From the NCBI GenBank assembly GCA_963922205.1, contig CAWUHX010000101.1:577001-641000 (forward strand): a DNA stretch of 64,000 bases, written 5' to 3'. Numbering within the stretch: position 1 is the first letter of the stretch; each line of letters starts with the position of its first letter. Origin of the DNA: Romanomermis culicivorax (lineage: Eukaryota; Nematoda; Enoplea; Mermithida; Mermithidae). Positions 1 to 10,225 of the stretch are shown here, one piece after another. The notes beneath the pieces are model-generated. The model was not told the origin of the DNA, searched no databases, and saw nothing but the letters and a program-made list of their open reading frames with translations. A program made the translations under genes and the position numbers.

Positions 1-985
1 AAAATTTGATTTTTGGTGTTTGATTCTCAGGATTTTTTTGCACAGGCCAGGTTGCAATGTGCAACTAGGGAAAAAATTTTGGTTGCACAGATAGATTTTT
101 GGTTGCTCACTCTAAAATCAATAAATTAGCTCAATTTAATCGGAAAAAATACCAGAGCTATTTTTTCTGTATTTCATTCGAATTTCAAAAAAACTATCAG
201 AACTCAATTTTCTGAGTTTTGAAGAGAAAATGAAAACGTTGGAATGAGTAACACAAAAAATTTGGTTGCACAGCCCGAAATTTGGTTGCTGTGTGAAAAA
301 AACCCTGGTTTACAGAAAAATTTTGACATTGTTGGCACAATTTTACAACCAAAAATTTACGCGACGCAACTTTCGGCTTAGTTTTTCTTCAAGAAAAAGC
401 AATTATGGACATCCTTTAATTTATTTACATCGGTGTTGAGAAGAAATTCGTAGCAGACGCAGAGAATTAAAGAAAAATATGAAATGCCTTAAAAATTCTG
501 TATAAATACCTGAATTCTCTCAGCATTCGATTTCTTTCCCAATCGTATAAACTGCTTTCTCGATCAGTTTTTCTTATCGCACTGACGTGCTAAGATGAAA
601 TAGAGTTGGCACGATTTTTATATAAATTAGTGCGGCGAAAGTATCTTCAGTAATGCTTTTATCAAACTTTTGGCATAAAACTTTTTAAAAGTTTTCAGTA
701 TGTTTTTGGGCTGGAAAAATTTTTCGTGCCATTGGCACAAATTTTTTTGGCCCTTTGTGTCAATTGGTACAAACACTGTTTTTTTCCACATTTGCACTAT
801 AATGTGGAAAAAAAATCTGGAATGTGGAAAAAAATTTTTGAGGTCTTTCCACAAATGTGGAAGAAAAATTTGGGGTTTTCATATTGAAAAGATGCATTGG
901 TGCATTTTAGGAGGTCCAAATCTCTAAATTTTCCGGCGCTTCGCGCCGGTTATAACTTTAATAATCATTATTATTCATTATGCTT
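1..985 (+). repeat. Dispersed repeat R1, copy 1 (cut by window edge)
   Basis: Non-coding repeat, named R1 here. The same sequence recurs reversed at 42481-43330 and 44700-45030, directly at 39380-40247 and in pieces at 45970-47080. Landmarks: TTGCACAGATAGATTTTTGG near 90, a block near 540-710 also found at 40030-40240, palindromes around 785-860 built on CCACATTTGTGG, and a GC hairpin at 933-949 (CCGGCGC, loop TTC, GCGCCGG). No protein-like ORF. The GC hairpin is reminiscent of Helitron-like 3' ends, but no CTRR end was found, so the class is open. Confidence 0.6.
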
Positions 986-1007
986 GTAGATTCGGTTCGT
1001 TCCTATG

Positions 1008-1358
1008 CTTGTAGATTAAACTTTCCTATGCTTGTAGATTAAACTTTCAACTCGAAAATTTCAATTTTTTCCTCAATTTTAATGAATTAACGGGTCTAAA
1101 AACACCGGGAGGCTTGAAAAGGCTCAAAAACACCTAAATAAAGCGTCTGTTAGTATTTTTAAGCGAAAAAAACGATTCGGGAAAATGGGGGGAAAAATTT
1201 TGACCCCTTTCCCCATTTGGGGAAAAAGCCAGGGGGGGAAACAGTGTATCGCACTGTTTTTGGCTTTTTCAAGCCTTCCGGTGATTTTAGAGGAATTAAT
1301 TCATTAAAATTGCAGAAAAAATTGAAATGTTCGACTTAAAAGCCTAATCTACAAGCAT
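1008..1358. mobile_element. MITE-like element with long imperfect inverted repeats
   Basis: The left arm from 1008 (ATGCTTGTAGATTAAACTTT) and the right arm ending at 1358 (reverse complement) pair over about 100 bp, including the gap-tolerant blocks around AATGAATTAA and AGGCTTGAAAA. The loop holds GGGGAAAATGGGG facing CCCCATTTGGGG. Immediately left, the terminal 24 bp is present as three tandem copies (about 979-1050). No ORF; target duplication not resolved. Confidence 0.5.
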
Positions 1359-1934
1359 TGTTGAACAAATTTTCTAGCAAACTATCCAAGAGCATAATTG
1401 ACTTGAATTACACAAGAAATCAATGGTCAAGTCCTCTATGATGACAAGTGAAAGCCCAAAAAAGATGGTAATCTTTCCGGCGCCAAGCGCCGGAAAATTT
1501 TTTGGGTATATTGACATTCTGGGATGCTGGAAAATCAATTTTCCGAACATTTGTTTCAAGAATTAGATTCCAATTTTGTGTTCAAGAGTCGTAATTTCTA
1601 GAATTTTACTTGAAAAATTTTAAAATCTGTAATTTATTTGTAAACTCTCATGAACTTGGTCAAAAATATATAAGTGAGAAGAGTATAAATTTCCGAAAGA
1701 TATTATTTTTGAATTCTTTTGAATTGATTTTACATTAGCAAAAAAATAATCGCATCATAAATCATAGAGACTTGACGTGTATTGATCTTTCTCAAAAGGA
1801 AAGAATGCTAATCTTCATTAAATATTATGATAAAATGTTGAAGATTACCAATTAAAACATAAGATACTACGTTTAAGATGATGAAAACTATTATAGTGAT
1901 AAATGAAGGTAGACATGATAAAAGCCGCACCTGA
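1359..1934. other. Non-coding, with one R1-type hairpin
   Basis: No coding exon is recognisable. A GC hairpin at 1477-1493 (CCGGCGC, loop CAA, GCGCCGG) stands out from AT-rich surroundings and matches the R1 hairpins elsewhere, so part of this stretch is probably a short R1-related fragment. The rest is AT-rich sequence without visible structure. Confidence 0.4.
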
Positions 1935-1942
1935 GCTATGTA

Positions 1943-2128
1943 CATACCTGTACTTGGGGGAGGGGCTGGGGGGGACCCCCCCCCCAACTCGGCCAACCCT
2001 ATACCCAAAATCATTTCCCCCCCCCAGTTTGGAAAAAAAAAATTTTTCATTTGGCCTTTTTTGGGAAAAATTTCGACTTTTTCCTACCCCCCCCCCCCCC
2101 CCAACTGGTCGGAGGTCTTACAGGTATG
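1943..2128. mobile_element. C-rich small DNA transposon, CATACCTGTA ends
   Basis: 186 bp element with terminal inverted repeats CATACCTGTA/TACAGGTATG, flanked by a perfect 8-bp duplication GCTATGTA (1935-1942 and 2129-2136). The interior is long C runs and AT-rich spacer with no coding potential. Relatives with their own 8-bp duplications lie at 41817-42034 and 54577-54698. Eight-base duplication with CA..TG ends fits hAT or P superfamilies; no transposase is present to decide. Confidence 0.75.
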
Positions 2129-2159
2129 GCTATGTAATGCTAATGCACTTATAATGATT

Positions 2160-2560
2160 AAGATTAAAGTTATAAACGGCGCGAAGCGCCGGAAAATTTT
2201 GAGATTATGACATTCTAAAATGCACCAAAAGGCATCTTTTCTGTATCCGACCCCCAAAATTTTCTTCCCCAAATGGGGAAAGAGCCCAAAAATTTTTTCC
2301 CCTTTCCGAATTTTTTTCCCGAAAAGGCACGATTTGGGGAAAAAAACAGTGGTGCGATAAAACGTCTGTGAGCATTTTTAAGCCAAAAAACGAGGATTTT
2401 AAGACGGAAAAATTTTTTCCACGCGGGGAAAAAAAATTTGACCCCTTTCCACATTTGTGGAAAAAAGTTCGTGGAAAGAAAAAACAGTGGGTGCAAACTG
2501 CAAATGTCGGTGCACAAAAAACGCTAGTCATCGCATCCGCCCGTGAAAAAAATTATGGAT
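2160..2560 (-). repeat. R1-related fragment, reversed
   Basis: Carries a reversed GC hairpin at 2177-2192, followed by a module also seen before the hairpins at 933 and 4612 (on their strand it contains AAAAGATGC and a GGTGCATTTTAG-like block). Palindromic variants CCCCAAATGGGG and CCACATTTGTGG lie at about 2265-2465. Overlapping ORFs on both strands are low-complexity translations of these repeats and not genes. Confidence 0.45.
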
Positions 2561-2644
2561 CAACAGTATATTGATATCATAAATCAAAAAACTTTCACGC
2601 GGATGTACTTCACTGTAGCTGATATACCACACGCTTATCTGTAG

Positions 2645-2871
2645 GACACAAAATTATAAAATGTTTTCCACTGAATGCTGATAGAAATCACTAGTGTCGT
2701 CAGAATCGTTTACATAAAGTTGATATATACTGTAAAATTTTTCTTTCTAAAAATTTTGAAAGGTTATGCTCACAATTTCCAGTCCTATATGGTATATTGT
2801 TTGTCAGAAAATCGTAAAGATGTGAAAAACTACTTGCTTCCCACTTTCATCATTTAGAAGCATTTCAAGAA
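2645..2871. repeat. Degenerate copy of TA-flanked MITE (TAGTCTG family)
   Basis: Matches the better copy at 23685-23929 through its interior (GTCGTCAGAATCGTTT, TTGCTTCCCACTTTCATCAT) and its right arm AAGCATTTCAAGAAAAACAG. The left arm is eroded. No coding content. Confidence 0.5.
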
Positions 2872-2969
2872 AAACAGACCAAGTGCCAAAATGGATAATG
2901 CTGAAAAGTGCGTTCTACGAAATTATCTATCAGTCGAAGAGTTTTTCTGAAGAATAGCGGTCCTTTTGA

Positions 2970-3107
2970 GAACACTGAACTGAACACTGCAGTAGGAAAA
3001 AGTTAATTTCTGCATGACAATGTAAGATCAAAGCCATATGAAAATATGACTTTGACCTTACATGGTCATACAGAAATTAATTAACGTGCTATCGAGTGTT
3101 GGTTCAG
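2970..3107. repeat. Long imperfect hairpin, MITE-like
   Basis: The arms at about 3002-3035 and 3047-3084 are near-perfect inverted repeats (GTTAATTTCTG ... CAGAAATTAATTAAC, enclosing TGTAAGATCAAAG ... CTTTGACCTTACA). An outer pair GAACACTGAACTG / AGTGTTGGTTC extends the fold. A transcript here would fold into a hairpin of about 80 nt. No flanking duplication was resolved. Confidence 0.5.
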
Positions 3108-3790
3108 AAACCATGACACTCAATAAATTTCGATTCGCCTGGTTATTGAAGGAAAATTTTGTTTTTTCTCTCCAGTCATAGACCAAGATATTTTTTAATT
3201 TTCTTCGGAAATAATCATTCTATACAACGTTCATTTTGAATTGATCAAGCAAGCAAGTGGATGAACGGGAAAAAGTAAGCTTATCACTGGAGGAAAATTT
3301 CCATTTGACCAGCTGAAAATATTTTTTTCGATAAATATGGTTTGGTTAAATGTACCAAAATTTCTCTCGAGTAGCATTCAGGTATCTTCGCTTCTGTTCA
3401 ATTCGACAGCGATATTTTCCCAACGATTATGCCTATCCAATTCTCATCATGAAGAAATTTAGCGTTTTATCAGCATAAAATTTTCCATTGGGTGAAAATT
3501 CGGCATCAGAACCATCATCATCAAATTTTAGCTTTCGCTGCGTTATCATTTCAAGTAAAAAAGAATATAGTTTTCTGTATATTATCATCAGCTCGCAGCT
3601 TTAAGCTTACTGTAATCAGTAGAATTCAGTGACAAACAGAAGAACCAAAATCTGTCATAAGAATATTCAGCATATTGGGTAAAGTATAACACTTTCCAAT
3701 ACAAAAAAACTGCGTGGAAGATTGAACTTGCTTGCTTTAATTGTCGCTGCGACTATTCAGAGAAATTTAGAGAAGATAAACACTTGAGCA
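3108..3790. other. Intergenic, nothing recognised; end fragment of ACTAGT element at right edge
   Basis: AT-rich sequence without a protein-like ORF. At about 3792-3835 the bases TTCATTAGAAAATGCCCCG and AATATACTTGCTT match the left terminal repeat of the element at 24335-25903, indicating a truncated copy of only about 45 bp. Confidence 0.4.
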
Positions 3791-3837
3791 GTTCATTAGA
3801 AAATGCCCCGATGCAGCGGAAAAAAGAATATACTTGC

Positions 3838-3990
3838 TTGGATGTATATATTCGTGTATAAGACCCACTTATTTTTCAAGATTTTGACCCATAAAACAAT
3901 GGTGGGTCTTATACACGAATACATAACCTTTGTAGAAGACCCACCCTAAAAAAGTCGTTTTTTTCTGGGTCTTATACAAAAGTACATAGG
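3838..3990. repeat. Inverted-repeat element with GGGTCTTATACA ends
   Basis: Contains TATATTCGTGTATAAGACCC at 3846 and the opposite orientation (GGGTCTTATACACGAAT at about 3904, GGGTCTTATACAAAAGTACA at about 3967), so at least three copies of one terminal motif are stacked here. Given the transposase-like exons just beyond, this may be one end of a pogo/Tigger-like transposon. Flanking TA dinucleotides are present but not diagnostic in AT-rich DNA. Confidence 0.4.
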
Positions 3991-4113
3991 GAAATTATGT
4001 TGTAACGTTACTATAACATTGATTTGATGTATTCAAACAAACCTTTGATGTTCATATATCAATCACAACAATTTAGGTACTAGTAGTAAATAGCACATAG
4101 AATCAGATCAATA

Positions 4114-4340
4114 TTAAAATATCTCAACAACAGTAATATCTTCATCCTCTTCATCAGCAAAAAACAAATCATCGTCATTTTCGAAAGGTTCCTGTTCTTC
4201 TTCAAAGCCTTGTTCGTTCAAGACTTGTCCTAAAATACATATGAGGTATTTTCAAGCATATTATTTGGTAAATAGCTAGTTTTACCTTCATAAATTATAT
4301 CATCTTCACTGCCGTTCATTGCGTTAGAAATACAACATCA
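4114..4340 (-). pseudogene. C-terminal end of a pogo/Tigger-like transposase (fragment)
   Basis: Two short exons read on the minus strand: about 4340-4286 and 4229-4114, separated by a 56 nt intron with GT..AG borders and matching phase 1. The peptide contains ISNAMNGSEDDIIYE and then a strongly acidic tail ending at a TAA. As I recall the pogo/Tigger/jerky family, transposases end with a similar Cys-Gly-Ile-Ser-Asn..Asp-Gly-Ser-Glu-Asp-Asp segment followed by acidic residues. The catalytic DDE part is absent. It could instead be an acidic host exon; the neighbouring TIR-like repeats favour a transposon. Confidence 0.4.
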
Positions 4341-4464
4341 TTTTTTTAATGTTGTATTTAAAAAAAAAATTAAAAAAAAATTTACGAGACATCACTGCAG
4401 TTAATATGCAAATTTTTTCATCTTTCAACCAACGCCCCCCCCCCCATGCGTTTTCCATCACAGA

Positions 4465-5319
4465 CAGTGGTGGACACAGGGGGGAGACGGCTGCCCCCCA
4501 AACTCAAGTTGTAAAAATGAAAATTATTAAGATCATGTGGTTCATAAAGAACTCAAAACCGAAAAGATGCATTTTGGTGAACTTTAGAAGGTCAAAATGT
4601 CACAATTTTCTGGCGCTTCGCGCCGATCATGGGTATAGTAATAATTATATTCTGTCAGGCGTGTCAGTTAGCATATCTACTTCCACTTACTAATTAACCG
4701 TCAACAGTTTCTATCAATCGAAGGACCTCATCTCATCTCATTTTTTAAATCAGTAACAGTCAAGTATTTCACCGAAAGTTGAGATTTTTCATCAATTCTC
4801 TCAATTTTTTCTCTCGGGCCTTGGAAGTTTTCAAACTTTTCCAACATGAACTTTCGCATTTATAGATGATGAAGATTGAAGTCATCATTCTGGACTTTAA
4901 TTTTAGAGCTTCTATTTGGGGATATTTGTTGCAGAGACTCAGTTTAGCATTTTGAATATAATTAACCTGAAAATTTTTCGGGGGCTTAGCACCAGGAGGA
5001 ACAAATTACGTTCTATTAGTTTGATTTTAATTTATTTCTCAACGTTGTGAAGGTTCATTTTCCAGCGGTTTAGATTTCAGTGTTTTCTTTTTCCGGTGCT
5101 ACGTGCTGGACTAAGAAATAAGTATAATTTTCTAATTTAAAATAAATGCAATCCTTTAACAGGCTCGATTATTTGATATTTTTTATTGTTGTGTCTGATC
5201 TTCCTAAATTAAAAAAAAAATCGTTAGTATGCTGATTCAAATAATTTAACAAAAGTATAAAAATTGCAAAAAAAAATTTCGCTCCCTTCCCCCGAAAAAA
5301 ATTTCTGCGTCCGCCACTG
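4465..5319. mobile_element. hAT-type non-autonomous element inserted in the DIRS-like RT gene
   Basis: Ends CAGTGGTGGACACAG (left) and CTGCGTCCGCCACTG (right) are inverted repeats, bordered by ATCACAGA (4457-4464) and GTCACAGA (5320-5327), 7 of 8 matching. Length 855 bp. The reverse-transcriptase reading on the minus strand breaks at the right border and plausibly resumes beyond the left border. The interior includes an R1-like hairpin module (4555-4624), so it is itself composite. An ORF crossing its edge yields a WRTQKFF-type tail that is translated transposon end. No transposase. Confidence 0.65.
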
Positions 5320-6240
5320 GTCACAGAAGGCGCCCCAGCCGTCATTTGATGCGTCCAAAAAAAACCTTTTGGGTGGTAAAATGTGTCGACCATTCCAAAA
5401 TGTCAATTGTTTAAGCCAGGTTTCAAGTTCCTTTCTAGCTTCCAATGATAGTGAGATTGAGCTATCATAGTTTTTATGTTTGTGTAGACCCTTGATGAGG
5501 CAGCCTTGCAAAGCACGAGTAAAGAGGTTAGCATGCAACAAGGCTTGCGATACTGACACAAATTTTCCAAGGATACGGGCTAGGTCCAACAATTTAACAT
5601 ATTTTTGTTTATTCAAAAGAAAACACACATCCAGAATTTCTTCAATTTTTACAGTCCGTATTTTCAAAAGGAGATTTTGCGAGTCCATTTCAAGCCCGAG
5701 AAAAGTTATACTCTTGGAAGGTTTCAAAACAGATTTTTCCATATTTATAATAAAATCAAGATTGGTTAATAAATTGGTTGTGAGGTTCAGATCATCTTTC
5801 ACCTTTTCTATTGAGGCATTCATGACTAAAATATCGTCCAAATACAGAATTAGGCACAAGCCTTGCGGGCGTAGAAAAGCCAAGACAGGTTTTAGTAATT
5901 TAGTAAACCCTTGGGGAGCTGAACGAAGGCCAAAGGGCATGCATGTGAATTGATAAGAAATGTTATCGTATTGGAAACACAAGAATTTCCTGCCAGCTTC
6001 GTGGAGAGGGACTTAAAAATAAGCATCTTTTAGATCTATTTTTCCAATAAAGTCATTACGATTGAGGATATCCTTTAGCATGAAGATTCCTTCCATTTTA
6101 AAATGCTCATAGTTCATGAAGGAATTTAATGGTCTAAGATTGATAACTGGCCGCATTTGGCCATTTTCCTGGGGCACAAGAAACAATCTCACAAACCACA
6201 AATTGTCTTTATAATTTTCATCAATTTTGTGTATGGCATC
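5320..6240 (-). pseudogene. DIRS-like reverse transcriptase/RNase H (broken)
   Basis: Minus-strand frame encoding the RT core. In order: LFLVPQENGQMRPVINLRPL (fingers), KIDLKDAYF (motif A), CMPFGLRSAPQGFTK (motif B), LYLDDILV (motif C, with the catalytic Asp pair), ITFLGLEMDS, and an RNase H start LDASNDGWGAF. These motifs and the short spacing to RNase H fit DIRS/Ngaro elements in family terms. One in-frame TAA at 6013-6015 interrupts motif A, and the hAT-type insertion at 4465-5319 cuts the RNase H region. No tyrosine recombinase is visible downstream, so the DIRS assignment rests on RT alone; a Gypsy-like source is the alternative. Confidence 0.7.
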
Positions 6241-7740
6241 TTTCTTTCAAGGAAGAAATTTCTTCAGAAACTAGTGATTTGAGATTAGAAGAGAATAAAA
6301 TTGGTTTGGATTTTTCTATTTTAATTTATTTCTCAATGTTGTGAAGGTTCATTTTGCAGCGTTTTAGGTGGTGAAGATCAAAATCGATGGTGAAAATCCT
6401 GGCCCAGTCTAGTGTAAGTCTCTTCACTGTGCTCAGGATCCATTGATCTGAAGTTAGTTTTGCCCAATTAGAAAAGAATTTTTGAATCGGGCCAGCAGTA
6501 ATTTATGTTAGTTGTGCGGTATTTGCAAACACACTGAGACACATATTTGCAAACACACTGAGACACTCATTAAATGACCAATTTTTGTCATTTCTGTGAT
6601 TTGCCATTTCTGGGCGTCGGAAAGTTGACAAATTTGAGAAAGACCCTCGTGAAAACCCATGAAAACATATGAGCCGTCGATGAAGTAGTCGATGAAGCTG
6701 ATCTTCTGAAAGCATCATGCAGCCCGCTTTTCTGCTGGCTGTCTTTTAAGCTGTTGCACAAAGATTTCCCGAAAAGTTGAGGAAGGCAAAGCATGGTTTT
6801 TGCATCCATCTTCTGAATGTTGGCCTCCTGGGTAGAGATTGGACTGCTCGAAATCCCAGGGAGCAAGTGAGATTTGACGCCCAAACCTTTGGAGAATTTT
6901 GTAATGGCGATCGTAGGTATTATCCCATAGAATATAGCTGAGGTGATGTAAGCTGTGTTTAACAGCATTCATCATGAAATTTGGGTCAAATGACCCGGGT
7001 TCCTTCTCATTCAAAATGGCAATGAGAGGGTAGGCGCACTCTAGGATCGATTGGTGAAAAATTCAATTTTTTGATGTTTTTGATGTAGGACTTGATGTCC
7101 TCATCCGGTATCAGTGCTAAGGCAGCCGGACAATTAGGAATCGCCGAATCGGTATATTATTGTAGTGACTAGATCGACGTTTGGAGGTTTCAAAATAGCC
7201 TCTCAACTCGAAGTTGGTAATCGACTGAGTTTCTGTCAGAAAAATCAGACATTTTCGATCGGACGTAATATCCTCTGAAAAAATTGGAATTTCAGCTTGT
7301 AAAGCTGCTGAGGAAGAGTCAATAATATGATCCGACTGTTCCATTTCCATGGGTTGAACCTCTAAATGAACTTCGCTATCAAAGGCTGTTTCGAGATGCA
7401 CCCTGCGACTTTCTCCAGTCAAAGACATGGGTGGTGCCTCAATAGAGGACGTAGTGACCCCAGGTTCCAAGGAACGCTTTTTCATCAAAGGAATGGGTGA
7501 CCTCAATCTACTTTTCGAATTTGAAGGTGAAGATGACAAGGAAGAAGACGACAATGTATGACGCGATTTTTGGCCAAAATTACTGTTGCTGCGCCAACTA
7601 CAATGATGGCAGCTATTGGAATTTCTGGAACATCTAGTAGAAGTATGAGGAGATGACCAATTAGAGGCACACCATTTGCTAGAGCAAAGAGAACTGACAG
7701 AACATATGGAAGCTCTATTACAAATCATAGGTGAAGGCAT
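6241..7740 (-). pseudogene. Putative ORF1/gag-like region upstream of the DIRS-like RT
   Basis: Overlapping minus-strand reading pieces occupy this stretch. 7740-7117 encodes a Ser/His/Arg-rich, 207-residue peptide with no recognised domain. 7014-6715 encodes a peptide with Asp-Pro-Asn..His-Ser-Leu..Leu-Ser-Tyr and Trp-Asp-Phe-Glu patterns; 6968-6588 and 6718-6503 are shifted frames over the same material. The position immediately upstream of the RT, on the same strand, fits a DIRS ORF1, but no motif confirms it. The frame changes suggest decay or unrecognised introns. Confidence 0.35.
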
Positions 7741-7889
7741 ATTGACTCAAAGGGAAAAGCTAACAGTGTGAGCTCGAATGAACAATGAGAAAGAGGCGTC
7801 TTTTCTAGCTAACAGCTACAGTTGTGGGTGGAGCTTAGTATCAAGCTAACGGGGATGAACGTGCATTTAGTTAAGTCGAGGCATTAAAG

Positions 7890-9303
7890 AAGAATGGTAA
7901 ACCAATAGCATTCAAAATCGCAACTGATGCAAAACTTTTGCCTCTCACACTAGCTGAAAAATAGTGAGGGAGGCATATTATAGTCATTTTCAGAACTATA
8001 AAGAAACCTGGGGTTGGTTGCACTGGCCCAACATGAGGATAATCTCAAAATTCAGATTAAATTGATGATACTGAGGTTGAGCTAATCGCAATGTCCAAAT
8101 TTTTTTCTTCCAGTGCACAAACAATACTCACTTAATGATTAATTAATACTGAGGTTTAGGTTTGAGTTTGGAAATTGCACAAATTGTTATATTTATTTGC
8201 TTTAAAAGAAATTATGCGAAAATGTTAGTGCAACCCAAAGTTTCGAGTTGGGAATAATCTCAACATGGAGCTCCTCATAATCCTGATATCAAACTGAGTC
8301 GCCTTTTTGTTCGAGATTACCTTGGGCTTGCGCAAACCCTTTTAGTGCAACTGGGCCTTAGTTACAGTCATTGGCCACTAATGGGAAAAGAGGGCAAATG
8401 GGAGAAGAGGGTAAAGCATACAAAAATGCTTCTGATTCAGCCATGCCTATATTAGAGGGGTGCCGGAAATCCCCTACCCAATTTTCCCTCACTTTACTCC
8501 AACTATGATGGCCACAGTACGACTTTTTTGAAAGCAGGATGGAAGTGACAGGGATGCCTGACATTGCTTCCTGTCTGGAATCCCGCAAAATGCGCTCTTT
8601 CTGCAAATTTCAGTCTAAATCCAACAACTGTGAATGATGCTATTTTGTTGGGTAGTTAAACAGTAAAGAATATTTGTTTATAGCTTTGTAATCAGTAGAA
8701 CCTGAATTCTATACAATATTTTATATAAAATGAGTGAATCAACCATATCTTGCACAATCAATTTAGTTCTAATTAGACTTTGTGCTGTAGCCTTTTCTAG
8801 AAGCTGAGTGGGATTTCATGTGTCACTTTCTCAGACAGGATTCCTGTTTTATTGACACTAAATTTAGCAGAAAAAGTTCAATGCAATTAGGAGCACACAT
8901 GTGTGAGGGAGGACATGGGGGATACGAACTACTCCAAGGGTTTTAAAACTGAAAAATTTGTTATAAAAAAGAATCTTTTGACTGTCAACTTTTTTTGAAT
9001 TTTTTGCCTTAAAGAACCCCAAAAAATCTAAGTTCACCCCTGTACCTTCCTCAGAATTTTGGAGATGCACAAGTTGGAAAGTGTGTGGATGCACTCAGCT
9101 GCAGAATATACTTTTTCACAGACATGGAAAGTTTTTTTTGAGAAAGAATGACAATTAAATATAATGAAAGTGAATTTTTTCCAACTTTGAGCCAAGTTCT
9201 CAAAAATCTACTCCCCTTCTTTTTCTAGCATGGCAACTATCCAAGCAAGTATATTCTTCATTTTCTGCCCCATCAGAGCGAGCATTTTCTAATAAACTGG
9301 TCC
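7890..9303 (+). repeat. Copy 2 of the ACTAGT-ended element (left end missing)
   Basis: About 1.4 kb aligning directly with 24620-25903: shared blocks include GAATGGTAAACCAATAGCAT, the CTCACACTAGCTGAAAAATA block and the right terminal repeat ending ATTTTCTAATAAACTGGT. The left terminal repeat found at 24335-24600 is absent. No transposase; ORFs are short and not conserved between copies. Confidence 0.6.
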
Positions 9304-9381
9304 ACCTCTTTTTAAATATGCCTCAGCCACGCATGAAACCCTTCATAGAAGCACATTGAAGTTTTAGATTTGGTTATCTTC
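9304..9381 (+). repeat. Host repeat segment that received the Polinton
   Basis: This segment continues after the Polinton at 21360 and is paralogous to 25904-26000 and 37589-37680 (shared: CACCTCTTTTTA, CATAGAAGCACATTGAAGTTTTA). The paralogues carry a single uninterrupted site, at about 25977 with ATCTTC present once, providing the pre-insertion state. The duplicated target ATCTTC is 9376-9381 here and 21354-21359 on the other side. Confidence 0.8.
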
Positions 9382-9720
9382 AGTAGTAAGGCCAGACTGT
9401 ATAGGGGGTATGGTTCAGCATAGTCGTATCTTTTGTGTACCCCCTATAATTTGTCATTTTTGGTCAATTTATAGGAGGTATAGTAAACATATATGGTCAA
9501 TTTTTGGTCAATTTATAGGGGGTATGGTAAACATATACGCTCAAATTTTTGTCAATTTATAGGGGGTATAGTTAAGCATACAGGTTCTAGAGTTACCGTA
9601 ATAGTGGAATTATGGTAATTTTTCAATTACATTAATAGTGGAGTTAGGGTAATAGTTGTGTTACTGTAGGTGGAAAAGGAAAATCGATGATGAATGGAAA
9701 ATGGAAAGAAGGAAAACTAA
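9382..9720 (+). repeat. Left terminal inverted repeat of the Polinton
   Basis: 339 bp, imperfectly inverted relative to 20927-21353. Contains tandem units of about 44 bp around TATAGGGGGTATGGTAAACA, then a unique inner part with GTAATAGTTGTGTTACTGTA and GGTGGAAAAGGAAAAT. Two fewer tandem units than the right repeat. Confidence 0.9.
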
Positions 9721-10225
9721 AATGAACAAAAAATGAAAAAGAAATAAAAAGATATTGTGTGTAAAAACAGCTTCCCCCGTAGGCAGAGGAAGCCTTTCAA
9801 AAATTTGCACCCCCGGACCCCCTTTGACAAAAGGGCGCCACCTGCAGGCGCAAATATGTTCGGAAGTCCCATTCCTGGATGATTATTCAAGTCAATAAAT
9901 GTCAGAATGTTCAAATTGGTCAGTAATGGTCTGTTTAATGAGTAAAATCTCGAGAGAGTCAATACGCAATGAAACATTATCCTTACGGGTGCATGCGAAT
10001 AAAGTTTGATTGTCAGCTAAAAATGACCAAGAAGGTCTTTTATAAAAAATGACCAGAATGAGCTGACCATAAAAAGCATGTAGACAAAAAAATCTTTTAT
10101 GAAAAAATGACCCGAATGAGCTGGTCGTGAAAAGTGTGTAGAAAATTTGGAGAGTTGAAAAAATCTTTACTTATCAAAAGGAAAAATTTTTTAAATCGAT
10201 GCAACATTTTAGTTTATTGTAAAAA
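9721..10225. other. Polinton interior between left TIR and polymerase 3' end
   Basis: About 500 bp with no recognisable gene on either strand. In many Polintons an integrase sits near one terminus; none is visible here. Two near repeats AAAAATGACC..GAATGAGCTG occur at about 10030-10130. Confidence 0.5.

Noticed and set aside
5480-5953. 157-codon plus-strand ORF
   Set aside because: Antisense shadow of the DIRS-like reverse transcriptase.
9721-10225. Polinton integrase near the left terminus
   Set aside because: No HHCC zinc finger, DDE motif or chromodomain could be found on either strand.
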